Assembly (NCBI GenBank): GCA_016292805.1
Contig: JAEDFM010000007.1
Span: 1-64,000, forward strand
Length of the DNA: 64,000 nt
Origin: Treponema sp.
GTDB taxonomy: Bacteria; Spirochaetota; Spirochaetia; Treponematales; Treponemataceae
Reading direction: 5' to 3'
Numbering within the stretch: the stretch's first letter is position 1; every line of letters starts with the position of its first letter. Below are positions 33,062 through 42,756 of the stretch, piece after piece. A program made the position numbers and the translations under genes. Under the pieces are notes generated by a model that ran no database searches, had not been told where the DNA came from, and was given only the letters and a program-made list of their open reading frames with translations.

Positions 33062-34939
33062 ATGTGTAACAAAAGAATTAAAACAGTTCCTTGGTTTGTA
33101 TATACTCTTTTAGCTGCAATATACATTTTCCCATTACTTGCATTTCAGTTTTTAGGTGTATGCAGTGGACTTTTTACCTTCAATGAATATAACAACGTTT
33201 CTGAAAATCCCCTATCCCTGGTCTTTTTCACTATTGTTTTAGTCATAACTGTATTTATCTGTAAATTTTTGCAAAAGACTATAACACTTTATAAAACAAA
33301 TCCCTGTGCAGAAAACGAAAGTAAAGTAAATAAAAATCTTATTATCCTCCAGTTGTCTAATATTCTTATTCCATGTGCTATTGGATTGTTCCAGGGACTT
33401 ATCAGTTGTTTTTGTTTGAAAACAGGAATTGTAGAATTTTCTCGATTTGAAGGCAGCGCTCCTTATGTAGCTATAATTATTTTCTCTATTGCTGAAGTTT
33501 GCGAATTTTCACTTTTATTCCTTGTTATTTTCCAAAGAAACATGGAAGGATATATTTTTGATATTCCATTCAATATCAAAACAATTACACTTGGAGTTGC
33601 AAAACGAAACATTCTTACAATTATGTTTGCACTTGTAGGAGTTCTTCTTCAGCTGGTAGCAATGCTTCTTACTCCAATGAATATAAATCAGGGGTCTATG
33701 GTACTTTTAGGAAAAATAATTCCATTTGTTATTTACGCCTTTGTTTATTTCTTTATTATTGAATTTGTTTTGATTAATGATGTTAAAATTTGTTTAAAAA
33801 ACATTAATAGTGTTTCAAATTCTCTTCGCCAGAAAAACTATCTTATTACAGATGGAAAACCTACTAACCGCTCTGAGATTGGTGTAATCATTCAGGATAT
33901 GAACATTCTTAAAAATGAGATGGCTGGAATGCTTGGTGATATTCATGGTGCCACTCAGACTACTGTAAAACAGTCAAATGACCTTGTTGCAAATATGAAC
34001 CTTACAAAGGAAAATGTTTCAAAAATCACAGGTGCAATTGATGAAGTTCAGGGAGAAATGCAGAATCAGGCTGCAGGTGTTCAGGAATCTACTGCATCTG
34101 CAGAACAAATCATGGAAAATATCCGTTCTTTAAACTCTGCAATTGAAACACAGGCTTCTGGAGTTACAGAATCTTCGGCAGCTGTAGAACAGATGGTAGG
34201 AAATATTTCCAGCGTTACTCAGATTCTTACTAAAAATACAGAGCTGGTAAACGACTTGGGAACTACTTCAGAACGAGGCCAGAAAAAAATCTCTCAGACT
34301 GTAGAATTTGCAGATAAAGTTCTTCAGGAATCTGCTGCTATTTTACAGGCTTCCAGCATTATTCAGAACATTGCATCACAGACTAACCTTCTTGCTATGA
34401 ACGCTGCAATTGAATCGGCTCATGCAGGTGAAGCTGGAAAAGGCTTTGCTGTAGTAGCTGACGAAATCAGAAAACTGGCTGAACAGTCAAGTTCTCAAAG
34501 TAAACAGATTGATGAAAATCTAAAAGGGCTGGCAGATTCTATTACAGAAATTACAGGCGATATTCGTCAGGTTCAGAATATCTTTACAAGTATTTTTGAA
34601 TTATCACAGAAAGTTCGTAATCAGGAAGATGTTATTGCCAGTGCTATGGACGAACAGAATGTTGGTAATAAACAAATTCTTGAAGCTATGCGTGCTATCA
34701 ACGATTCTACTTCAATTGTAAGAAATGGCTCTATAGAAATGCTTTCTGGCGGTGAACAGATTGTAGAAGAAATGCAGCATCTGCAGAATATTACAAAGGT
34801 TATTTCCGACAAGATGAATGACATTTCTAAATACTCCCAGTCAATTAACGATGCTGTAATAATTACAACAATGTCTACTGAAAGCACAAAAGAAAATCTT
34901 GGAAAAGTTCAGGACAAACTGAACGAATTCCAACTCTAA
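33062..34939 (+). CDS. Methyl-accepting chemotaxis protein with membrane-embedded N-terminus
   Basis: The 625-residue receptor has about six membrane segments in residues 10-245 and no large periplasmic sensor. A linker and the long coiled-coil signalling domain follow. The hairpin tip region contains ASQTNLLAMNAAIESAHAG and GKGFAVVADEIRKLAEQS, which binds CheA and CheW. Gln/Glu-rich methylation-type stretches flank it. Signals may be sensed within the membrane or from bound lipid or redox partners. AGGAG precedes the start. A hairpin (34962-35002) separates it from dnaE. Confidence 0.9.
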   Translation: MCNKRIKTVPWFVYTLLAAIYIFPLLAFQFLGVCSGLFTFNEYNNVSENPLSLVFFTIVLVITVFICKFLQKTITLYKTNPCAENESKVNKNLIILQLSNILIPCAIGLFQGLISCFCLKTGIVEFSRFEGSAPYVAIIIFSIAEVCEFSLLFLVIFQRNMEGYIFDIPFNIKTITLGVAKRNILTIMFALVGVLLQLVAMLLTPMNINQGSMVLLGKIIPFVIYAFVYFFIIEFVLINDVKICLKNINSVSNSLRQKNYLITDGKPTNRSEIGVIIQDMNILKNEMAGMLGDIHGATQTTVKQSNDLVANMNLTKENVSKITGAIDEVQGEMQNQAAGVQESTASAEQIMENIRSLNSAIETQASGVTESSAAVEQMVGNISSVTQILTKNTELVNDLGTTSERGQKKISQTVEFADKVLQESAAILQASSIIQNIASQTNLLAMNAAIESAHAGEAGKGFAVVADEIRKLAEQSSSQSKQIDENLKGLADSITEITGDIRQVQNIFTSIFELSQKVRNQEDVIASAMDEQNVGNKQILEAMRAINDSTSIVRNGSIEMLSGGEQIVEEMQHLQNITKVISDKMNDISKYSQSINDAVIITTMSTESTKENLGKVQDKLNEFQL

Positions 34940-34961
34940 TATATTCTATATTATGTATTTT

Positions 34962-35002
34962 CTCCCAGGACCTTTCCGTGTATAATAGAAAGTCCCTGGG
35001 AG
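34962..35002 (+). terminator. Hairpin between MCP and dnaE: terminator with embedded -10 and Shine-Dalgarno
   Basis: CTCCCAGGACCTTTC (34962-34976) pairs with GAAAGTCCCTGGGAG (34988-35002), 15 bp with two mismatches. It is followed by GTTTTATTTTA, so it can end the MCP transcript. The loop holds TATAAT (34981-34986) and the 3' arm contains GGGAGG, the dnaE ribosome-binding site, 11 nt before its ATG. A dnaE transcript starting ~34993 would lack the 5' arm and expose the site; read-through from MCP would hide it. Confidence 0.65.
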
Positions 35003-35014
35003 GTTTTATTTTAA

Positions 35015-38000
35015 ATGGCTGACTATCACGAATTTCCTGCGGCACCGGAAGGAACACCGGTAGCTAACTTTGTTCATCTTCATGTTCACTCTGACTATTC
35101 TCTTTTGGACTCCTGTGCCAAACTTGATGATCTTGTAGCAAAAGCAAAATCATTAAATATGCCGGCTTTGGCTTTAACAGACCATGGCAATATGTTTGGT
35201 TCATTAAACTTTGAAAAGCTTTGTCATGTAAATGGAATCAACCCTATTGTTGGATGTGAATTTTATGTAGCCTACGGCAGCCATTTTGAAAAAAACATTG
35301 TTCCATACAGTCACAAGGGCGAAGACGGTGAAGGTAAAGCAAAATACTTCCACTTAGTTTTACTTTGCGAAAATCAAACCGGTTATAAAAATATGAGCTG
35401 GCTTTGTTCCCTGGCATACACAGAAGGTATGTACTATAAGCCTCGTATAGACTGGGAATTACTTCAGAAATATCACGAAGGTTTAATCTGCTGTTCAGCC
35501 TGTATTGCTGGTGAACTTCCTCAGCTTTTAATGGCTGGCATGGATAAAGAAGCAGAAGAACTTGTACTTAAATATAAAGAACTCTTTGGACCAGATCATT
35601 ATTACATTGAACTTCAGGATCATGGTTTACCAGAACAAAAAGAACTCAATCCAAAGCTTATTGCTCTTGCCCGCAAACTGGATGTTCCACTTGTAGCTAC
35701 AAATGATATTCACTATGTAGAAAAAGAAGACTGGGAAGCTCAGGAATGTTTGCGATGCATCGGTTTTAAAAAGAACCTTGAATTTGGACCTGACGGACAG
35801 ATTATTTCTGGAATGGGCGGTGAACATCATGAATGGTACTTCAAAACAGAAGCCGAAATGCGTGCTCTTTTCCCAGACTGTCCTGATGCTTTTGATAATA
35901 CAGTTAAGATTGCAAATATGTGTGATCTTACAATCCATCAGTATTCAACATCTGAATTAAAAGGAACTCTTCCACGATTTGATCTTCCAAAAGAATTCCA
36001 GATTCACGAGGAATATACTAAAAACCAGGATGAATACCTGCGTTATCTGGTAGAACAGGGGCTTGTAAAAAGATACAAGGAAATAACACCTGAAATCCGT
36101 GAACGTTGCGAATACGAAATGGGTATTATTCTTGGTATGGGCTTTAGCGGATACTTCCTTATTGTATGGGAATTCATCAACTGGGCTAAATCAACCTGGG
36201 ATAATGTAAACAATAAACCAAAGCCTTATATGCCGATTGGTCCTGGCCGAGGTTCCGGTGCAGGTTCCCTTGTTGCCTATTGTCTTGGTATTACCGATAT
36301 TGATCCGTTCCGTTACGGACTTATCTTTGAACGATTCTTAAATCCTGAACGTGTATCCATGCCGGATTTCGACGTTGATATGGACTTCGACTTTAGACAG
36401 GACATCATTCAGCATACCCGAGATTTGTACGGCGAAAAAAAGGTTGGCCATATTGTAACCTTTGGTACTCTTAAGCCAAAGAACGTTATTGCGGATGTTG
36501 GCCGAACTTTAGGTATTCCTCTTCCAGAAGTTAACATGCTTAAGTCTAAGGTTTCGGAAAACTTGAAGACTAAGCTTAAAAACTGTTTTGAACCACCTAC
36601 AGAAAAATTCCCTGACGGTGGTCAGTTAACAGAATACAGACACGATCCTCGTTATGAAAAACTGTTCGATTTGGCATTTAAGCTTGAAGGCTGTAAGCGA
36701 AATACAGGTCTTCACGCTTCCGGAATGGTAATCGGTTTAACAGAACTTCCAGACTGGGCTCCAGTATTTGCCATTCAGGATAAGGAAGGTACAAAAATTG
36801 GCGTACAGTACACAATGGATATTATTGAGCCTTGTGGACTGGTTAAATTCGACTACCTTGGATTAAAGACTCTTTCTTTAATCCGTTATGCAGAAAACAT
36901 TATTAACAAGCATAAAAAACCTGATGAACCAGAATTCCTTACAAGTCAGGTTTCTGAAACCGACAAACTGACATTTGATTTGTTTAAGCGGGGTGACTCC
37001 GTTGCCGTATTCCAGTTTGAATCTCCTGGTATGCAGAAAATTCTTCGTGAATTCCAGCCTGAAAAACTGGAAGACCTGGTAGCCTTAAATGCCCTTTATC
37101 GTCCAGGTCCTATGGATTGTATTCCACAGTACATTGAAGGTAAATGGAAGCCAGAAACTATTCGCTACCCTGACCCTTCCCTGGAAGATTTGCTTAAGGA
37201 AACCTATGGTGTAATGGTTTACCAGGAACAGGTAATGAAGGTTGCCCAGATTATTTCAGGCTTCTCTCTTGGTAGTGCCGATATGCTTCGCCGTGCCATG
37301 GGTAAAAAGAAACTTGATGTTTTGATGAAGAAGAAAGAGGAGTTCGTTGCTGGTGCTGTAAAAAATGGCCATACAGAAGAACACGCTGCTGAAATTTTTG
37401 AAATCATGATTCCATTCGCTGGTTACGGTTTTAACAAATCTCACGCCGCAGCTTACTCTGTTCTTGCTTATCGTACAGGATGGCTTAAGGCTCACTATCC
37501 GGCAGAGTTTATGGCAGCCAACCTTACAAACGAGATCACTTCTACAGATGGTCTTCCATTCTATATTGAAGAAGCCCGAGCTATGGGTGTTGCAGTAGAT
37601 GCCCCAGATGTAAACCGTTCCGATGTTATTTTTGATGTTGTTGACGGTCGAATTGTATTTGGTCTTAAAGGTATCAAGGGTATGGGAGAAGGTGCAGCAC
37701 AGGCTATTGTAAAAGAGCGAGTAACAAATGGTCCTTATAAAAACTTTATGGACTTTATTACCCGTACAGGTTCATTAATTGAAAAAGATGAAGATGGCCG
37801 TGAAAAAACTCTTGTTAATAAAAAGGCTATAGAAGTTTTAATTAAGACAGGTGCTTTTGACAATCTTAAAGAAGCTGATGGCACAACTCTTAACAGAACC
37901 ACACTTCTTGCCAACATGGAGGCTGCTCTGGACTATGTTTCTGAAATTCTTGAAGATAAACGCAAAGGTCAGGGAGATTTGTTTGGAGATTTAGGCGACG

Positions 38001-38746
38001 AAGATAAATCATATACTGCATTCCAATTTAAAAAATTAGATGACCTTCCTACCATGGAAAAGCTTGAAATGGAAAAGGAATGTATTGGTTGTTATGTAAG
38101 CGGACATCCATTGGATGATTACCGCAAAGCAATTGATCACGCTGTAACCTTAAAAGCTTCCAATATAGAAAGAATAGCAGCTGAAGAAAAAGCAAATAAA
38201 GAAGCTTTACAGGCTAGCGGTGCAAAATTCTACCAGATAAGAGATGCTGGAAAAATGTACATTGCTCTTGGTGTGGTTACAGGAATTCGCGAAATTACAA
38301 CTAAAAAAGGTGACCACATGGCCTTTGCTAAGCTCAGTGATATTGATGGCCAGTTCGATCTTACTTTCTTCCCTAAAGTCTGGGAACAGCTGAAAATGCA
38401 GATTACAGACGGTGGAGTTTATGCACTTAAAGGCAAGGTTGATGGTAGCCGAGATACCCCATCATTCAATGTAGAAGCAATTGAAAATGCACAGGACTTG
38501 GAAAATCACTCAGCACAGTCTGTTCATATTCAAATGGATGCCAGTTTTACTTCAGAAGCTGCACTTACAAAATTAAAAGATTTTTTATTTGATAAAATGG
38601 GTAGTTGTTCAGTATATTTTCATATAGACACTGGAAAAAATCCATTTGTCGTTAAAGCTAGCAGTCAGATAAACGTTTCAGCAACTCCAGAAGTTATTAA
38701 GGAGCTTAAGGAAATTGACTATGTAAAGGATGTCTGGACTGAATAA
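35015..38746 (+). CDS. dnaE: DNA polymerase III alpha subunit
   Basis: The 1243-residue replicative polymerase begins with a PHP domain (HLHVHSDYSLLDSCAKL). The palm has GPGRGSGAGSLVAYCLGI and the catalytic Asp pair in PDFDVDMDF (~residues 450-455). Helix-hairpin-helix and OB regions follow (GVVTGIREITTKKGDHMAFAKLSD near residue 1090). This is the DnaE1-type gene, full length. The start follows GGGAGG placed inside the hairpin described above. YggT and recG genes follow closely, suggesting one operon. Confidence 0.97.
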   Translation: MADYHEFPAAPEGTPVANFVHLHVHSDYSLLDSCAKLDDLVAKAKSLNMPALALTDHGNMFGSLNFEKLCHVNGINPIVGCEFYVAYGSHFEKNIVPYSHKGEDGEGKAKYFHLVLLCENQTGYKNMSWLCSLAYTEGMYYKPRIDWELLQKYHEGLICCSACIAGELPQLLMAGMDKEAEELVLKYKELFGPDHYYIELQDHGLPEQKELNPKLIALARKLDVPLVATNDIHYVEKEDWEAQECLRCIGFKKNLEFGPDGQIISGMGGEHHEWYFKTEAEMRALFPDCPDAFDNTVKIANMCDLTIHQYSTSELKGTLPRFDLPKEFQIHEEYTKNQDEYLRYLVEQGLVKRYKEITPEIRERCEYEMGIILGMGFSGYFLIVWEFINWAKSTWDNVNNKPKPYMPIGPGRGSGAGSLVAYCLGITDIDPFRYGLIFERFLNPERVSMPDFDVDMDFDFRQDIIQHTRDLYGEKKVGHIVTFGTLKPKNVIADVGRTLGIPLPEVNMLKSKVSENLKTKLKNCFEPPTEKFPDGGQLTEYRHDPRYEKLFDLAFKLEGCKRNTGLHASGMVIGLTELPDWAPVFAIQDKEGTKIGVQYTMDIIEPCGLVKFDYLGLKTLSLIRYAENIINKHKKPDEPEFLTSQVSETDKLTFDLFKRGDSVAVFQFESPGMQKILREFQPEKLEDLVALNALYRPGPMDCIPQYIEGKWKPETIRYPDPSLEDLLKETYGVMVYQEQVMKVAQIISGFSLGSADMLRRAMGKKKLDVLMKKKEEFVAGAVKNGHTEEHAAEIFEIMIPFAGYGFNKSHAAAYSVLAYRTGWLKAHYPAEFMAANLTNEITSTDGLPFYIEEARAMGVAVDAPDVNRSDVIFDVVDGRIVFGLKGIKGMGEGAAQAIVKERVTNGPYKNFMDFITRTGSLIEKDEDGREKTLVNKKAIEVLIKTGAFDNLKEADGTTLNRTTLLANMEAALDYVSEILEDKRKGQGDLFGDLGDEDKSYTAFQFKKLDDLPTMEKLEMEKECIGCYVSGHPLDDYRKAIDHAVTLKASNIERIAAEEKANKEALQASGAKFYQIRDAGKMYIALGVVTGIREITTKKGDHMAFAKLSDIDGQFDLTFFPKVWEQLKMQITDGGVYALKGKVDGSRDTPSFNVEAIENAQDLENHSAQSVHIQMDASFTSEAALTKLKDFLFDKMGSCSVYFHIDTGKNPFVVKASSQINVSATPEVIKELKEIDYVKDVWTE

Positions 38747-38762
38747 ATAATGTGAGGTAACT

Positions 38763-39359
38763 ATGGTTGGTAGTATTTTAAGTCTTTTATCTGCAGTGGT
38801 TGTAGTTTATACAATTCTTTGTTTTATAGATATTATTATGTCCTGGATTCCAGGTGCAAAATTCACTCAGTTTGGAAAATTTATTTCCAGAATCTGTGAT
38901 CCATATTTAAGCTTATTTAGTAAAAGCGGATGGCTCAGAATAGGAAACATTGATTTTTCTCCTATCATTTCTATTGGGCTTCTTTCTCTGCTTTCTTCAA
39001 TCCTTTCTGGAATTACTGCAACCGGCAGAATCTACTTTGGCGGAATTCTTGCAACAATTGTAAGTATGATTTGGAATGTATGCAGTTCCATGCTGGTTCT
39101 TCTTTTCCTTCTGGTTTTAATCCGCTGGATTGTTCTTCTTGCAAACCACGGTCAGACAGCTTATGGTTCTGCCTGGAATCAGGTTGATATGCTTATCAAT
39201 AAATTTTCATACAAGATTGCAGGAACTTTCTCTAAAAAGCCAATCAGCTATCAAAACACTCTGCTTATTACCTGGATTACTTTTCTTGTACTTCTAATTG
39301 CCGGAAATATTTTATTTAATATTTTCCTTGTAGATTTGTGCTACAGAATTCCATTTTAA
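38763..39359 (+). CDS. YggT family membrane protein
   Basis: The 198-residue protein has two copies of a YggT-like unit (membrane pair plus amphipathic loop). The first unit shows FIDIIMSWIPGAKFTQFGKFISRICDPYLSLF, the usual signature. Family members are linked to envelope integrity and cell-division-associated loci, but the biochemical role is open. It lies 16 nt after dnaE and 8 nt before recG, all co-directional. GTGAGG precedes the ATG. Confidence 0.8.
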   Translation: MVGSILSLLSAVVVVYTILCFIDIIMSWIPGAKFTQFGKFISRICDPYLSLFSKSGWLRIGNIDFSPIISIGLLSLLSSILSGITATGRIYFGGILATIVSMIWNVCSSMLVLLFLLVLIRWIVLLANHGQTAYGSAWNQVDMLINKFSYKIAGTFSKKPISYQNTLLITWITFLVLLIAGNILFNIFLVDLCYRIPF

Positions 39360-39367
39360 TAAATTAA

Positions 39368-41572
39368 ATGAAGGTCGAAGATATAAAAACTCCCGTAAGT
39401 TCTATTGCGGGAATTGGACCACAACTTACAAAAACTCTTTCAAAACTCAACATATTTACTGTTGGTGATTTACTGCAGTACTATCCAAGAGACTACGAAG
39501 ACCGTTCCCAAAAAGTATTTCTAAAGGACTATAACCTGCATAGCAAAGTTCATACTGTGGCAAAGGTTATAGCTCAGGAATGGTTTGGTTATGGCCGGAT
39601 GAAAACCTTAAAAATCATCATTAACGATGGTACTGCCACAGCCGATCTTATTTGTTTTAACCGTGCCTTTCTGGAAAAATCCCTTATACCAGGTTCTGTA
39701 ATAACTGTTACAGGTCAGTTTTATGTAAAATATAATTCACTACAATCTTCTGCTTTTGAAGTATCCAAAATGGAAAATCTTTCAGAAGAGCAAACACAGA
39801 ATATTACACAGCTTAAACCTATGAATACAGGCGTAATTCCAGTTTATTCTCTTACAGAAGGCCTTACTCAAAAGACTCTTAAAAAGGCTATAGGTGCAGC
39901 CTTACAGCAATATGGTCACGGAATTGATGATGAAATTCCTTCAGACTTAATTGAAAAACGAAAACTGCTGTCAAAGCAAAAAGCCTTAAAACAGATTCAT
40001 CAACCTGCAAATTTACAGGAAGCAATTGAAGCCCGCACTTTTTTAAGCTACGAAGAATTATTTCACTTTCAAAAAATTATGGCAGAGCGCACTCTTAAGC
40101 ATAAAGGTGTTTTACCCTCTGCAGATGCAGAATGTGAAAACCAGAAAAATGATGCAGAATTCGCTCCACCAAGCCTTGAAGAATTTAAGCAGAGTCTTTC
40201 TCCACTCCAGCAGCAATTTTTAAACCAGCTGCCATATTCGCTTACTCCAGACCAAATGAAAGTAATTTTACAAATGGACAGCGACATAGACCGTGGTTAC
40301 GAAGAACGCACCCGTTTATTAAACCAGGCAGACAGAGGAATTCCAATACCAAAAAAATCTGCCTTCAGTATGGCACGACTTTTGCAAGGGGATGTTGGCT
40401 CTGGAAAAACTCTAGTTTCGCTTTTTGCCTGTCTTAGAATTATAAGTTGGAAAGGCCAATGTGCACTTATGGCGCCTACAGAAATTCTTGCAAAACAGCA
40501 CGCGGAAACTGCATCCAGGTTGCTGGACTTTTTAGGAATACGAGTTGCCTTTTTAAGTGGAAATGTAAAATCGGCAGGAAGAACCCAATTATTAAAAGCA
40601 CTAAAAAACGGTGACATAGATATTGTTATTGGGACTCACGCGTTATTTTCTTCCCAGGTAGTTTATAAAGATTTACAACTGGTAGTTATTGATGAACAGC
40701 ATAGATTTGGTGTTCTGCAACGACAGGCCATTATTGAAAAAGGTCGCCAAAGCCAACAAGGTCTGACCTTTGAACCACACCTTTTAATGATGAGTGCAAC
40801 ACCTATTCCTCAAACTCTTGCCCTCACCCTTTTTGGTGATCTGGATGTTTCTACAATTAGAACCTTACCTCAGGGACGAAAACCTATTACAACATATCTT
40901 GTAAAGGAAGGCAATGAAATAAATGCCTACGAAGCTGTTCGCAAAGAACTTGAAAAAGGACATCAGGCATATTTTGTTTATCCTGCCATAGATTCTGAAT
41001 ATGGACTGATGGAAGACAATTCTGGTGATAGTGGTCGTACTTTAAAATCTGCTGAAAAAACTTTTGAACTTTTATCTAAACGGGTTTTTGGACAGTACAA
41101 ATGTGCCCTGATTCACGGTAAGGTTGATGAAGATCAGCAGAGCATGATTCTTAGAGATTTCCGGGATAATAAAATTCAGATACTTGTAGCTACAACTGTA
41201 ATTGAAGTTGGTGTAGATGTTCCAAATGCAACCTGCATGGTAATTGAACAGGCAGATCATTTTGGAATGGCACAGCTGCATCAGCTTAGAGGCCGTGTTG
41301 GTCGTGGTTCAGACCAATCCTACTGTTTTATGGTTTACAGCAAAAATATTACAGAAACTGGAATTGAAAGAATGAAAGCTTTACGCCAGAGTACAGACGG
41401 TTTTTATATTGCAGAACAGGATTTAAAAACAAGAGGTCCCGGCGAAATTACCGGAACCCTTCAGGCAGGTGAACTTGTATTCAAAATTGCAGACCTGGGA
41501 CGAGACAGCACTTTGTTAATGCAGGCCCGCCAGGATGCTTTTGCAACCTTCAAATCTATATCACAATATTAA
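39368..41572 (+). CDS. recG: ATP-dependent DNA helicase RecG
   Basis: The 734-residue helicase rewinds stalled forks and branched DNA. The N-terminal wedge/OB domain (~residues 60-150; TVGDLLQYYPRDYEDRS at the start) is followed by helicase motif I GDVGSGKT (~340-347) and motif II DEQHRFG. TATTVIEVGVDVPNA and LRGRVGRG cover motifs V-VI. There is no obvious Shine-Dalgarno; it starts 8 nt after YggT, so coupling is likely. A ~25-residue insertion (NQKNDAEFAPPS) lies before the helicase core. Confidence 0.96.
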   Translation: MKVEDIKTPVSSIAGIGPQLTKTLSKLNIFTVGDLLQYYPRDYEDRSQKVFLKDYNLHSKVHTVAKVIAQEWFGYGRMKTLKIIINDGTATADLICFNRAFLEKSLIPGSVITVTGQFYVKYNSLQSSAFEVSKMENLSEEQTQNITQLKPMNTGVIPVYSLTEGLTQKTLKKAIGAALQQYGHGIDDEIPSDLIEKRKLLSKQKALKQIHQPANLQEAIEARTFLSYEELFHFQKIMAERTLKHKGVLPSADAECENQKNDAEFAPPSLEEFKQSLSPLQQQFLNQLPYSLTPDQMKVILQMDSDIDRGYEERTRLLNQADRGIPIPKKSAFSMARLLQGDVGSGKTLVSLFACLRIISWKGQCALMAPTEILAKQHAETASRLLDFLGIRVAFLSGNVKSAGRTQLLKALKNGDIDIVIGTHALFSSQVVYKDLQLVVIDEQHRFGVLQRQAIIEKGRQSQQGLTFEPHLLMMSATPIPQTLALTLFGDLDVSTIRTLPQGRKPITTYLVKEGNEINAYEAVRKELEKGHQAYFVYPAIDSEYGLMEDNSGDSGRTLKSAEKTFELLSKRVFGQYKCALIHGKVDEDQQSMILRDFRDNKIQILVATTVIEVGVDVPNATCMVIEQADHFGMAQLHQLRGRVGRGSDQSYCFMVYSKNITETGIERMKALRQSTDGFYIAEQDLKTRGPGEITGTLQAGELVFKIADLGRDSTLLMQARQDAFATFKSISQY

Positions 41573-41760
41573 ATCTCTGTATCATTTTGACACATATACT
41601 AGGTAGAATTTAGGCACTGGGTCAGAATTTCCCATATTTTTTCCTGTTTTTAGCATTTTTTTGTTGCATTTTGGGTCATTTGTCATTATTTTCAAGGAAA
41701 GAGCTCTTCTTTATCTAAAAATTCAAAAATTTTTCAAAATTTTTCTCTAAATTAGTCAGT

Positions 41761-41776
41761 TGGCACAATTCTTGCT
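41761..41776 (+). promoter_or_regulatory. Consensus sigma-54 promoter upstream of a sigma-70-family gene
   Basis: TGGCACAATTCTTGCT matches TGGCAC-N5-TTGCW at every fixed position. It lies 71 nt before the sigma-factor ATG, leaving a ~55-nt leader with GTACGAATTGTAC and AAGGAG. The rest of the 274-bp gap (41573-41846) is AT-rich, with AAAAATTTTTC-type repeats (about 41725-41745) that could be activator sites. A sigma-54 factor and an enhancer-binding protein are assumed to exist elsewhere. Confidence 0.75.
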
Positions 41777-41846
41777 ATTTATTTAATGTACGAATTGTAC
41801 GCAACATTTTAATCGATCCACAACAAGGATTTTAAGGAGATTTATT

Positions 41847-42686
41847 ATGAAAAATGATGACGAAGTTTTAGGTTTATATCTTAAAGATATTAAAAATATT
41901 CCGCTCCTTACTCATGAAGAAGAAATTGAATTAGCAAAAAAAGCTCAGGCAGGCGATAAAGCTGCAAAAAATAAGCTTGTAAATTCTAATTTACGTTTCG
42001 TTGTAAATGTTGCAAAAAAATATCAGAATCATGGATTAGATCTTACAGACTTAATCAGCGAAGGAAACATTGGTCTTATTACAGCAGTTGAAAAATTTGA
42101 TGTTTCTAAAGGCTATCACTTTATTTCTTACGCTGTATGGTGGATTCGCCAGAGCATTTTAAAAGCTGTATGCGAAAAGAGCCGTGGTATTCGCCTTCCA
42201 CTTAACCGCGCAAACGAACTTGTACAGATTGAACATGCCCGCAAAGTTGTTGGAAACAAAAAATCTGAACAGCAGGAATACGAAGAAATTGCTTCTATGT
42301 TGAATATGACTTCAGAACATGTTCGCGATATGATCAATATCAGCCGTGATATGGTAAGCCTTGATGCCGAAGTAAACAATGGTGACAACTCTCACACAAG
42401 TTTTGGAGATTTCCAGGAAGACACACTTTATGGTCGTCCAGATGAAAATGCAATTGATGAAGCTATGAGCAATGATATTGAATATGTTCTTAATACACTC
42501 CGTCCAAACGAAGCAAAAGTTATCCGTATGCGCTATGGTTTAAATGGTCACAAACCAATGTCACTTAAAGAAGTTGGTGAAGAATGTGAACTTACAAAAG
42601 AACGCATCCGTCAGATTGAAAAACATGCTTTAGTAAGACTTCAGCACCCAACTCGTGCAAGAAGACTTGAAGCTTATGTTGCTTAA
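41847..42686 (+). CDS. Sigma-70 family RNA polymerase sigma factor
   Basis: The 279-residue protein has regions 1.2 (LGLYLKDIKNIPLLTHEEEIELAKKAQ), 2 (NLRFVVNVAKKYQ, FISYAVWWIRQSI), 3 and 4 (LRPNEAKVIRMRYGL, LTKERIRQIEKHALVRL). It lacks region 1.1, so it is an RpoS-like or short RpoD-like group 1/2 factor. AAGGAG precedes the ATG. Its promoter matches sigma-54, which would make it a second-tier regulator, as in the Borrelia RpoN-RpoS cascade. Whether it is the main housekeeping factor cannot be told from sequence alone. Confidence 0.92.
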   Translation: MKNDDEVLGLYLKDIKNIPLLTHEEEIELAKKAQAGDKAAKNKLVNSNLRFVVNVAKKYQNHGLDLTDLISEGNIGLITAVEKFDVSKGYHFISYAVWWIRQSILKAVCEKSRGIRLPLNRANELVQIEHARKVVGNKKSEQQEYEEIASMLNMTSEHVRDMINISRDMVSLDAEVNNGDNSHTSFGDFQEDTLYGRPDENAIDEAMSNDIEYVLNTLRPNEAKVIRMRYGLNGHKPMSLKEVGEECELTKERIRQIEKHALVRLQHPTRARRLEAYVA

Positions 42687-42717
42687 TTTAATCTGAAAAT
42701 TTTACTTGCCCAATACG

Positions 42718-42756
42718 ATCCTTATCCTTATATTTAAAAGGATAAGGATTTTTTTT
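42718..42756 (+). terminator. Terminator of the sigma gene overlapping the M18 peptidase ribosome-binding site
   Basis: ATCCTTATCCTT and AAGGATAAGGAT form a perfect 12-bp stem followed by eight T, ending right at the ATG of the peptidase (42757). The only Shine-Dalgarno-like sequence for that gene (AAGGAT) is in the 3' arm. Transcripts running through would either terminate or fold up the ribosome-binding site. Confidence 0.8.
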
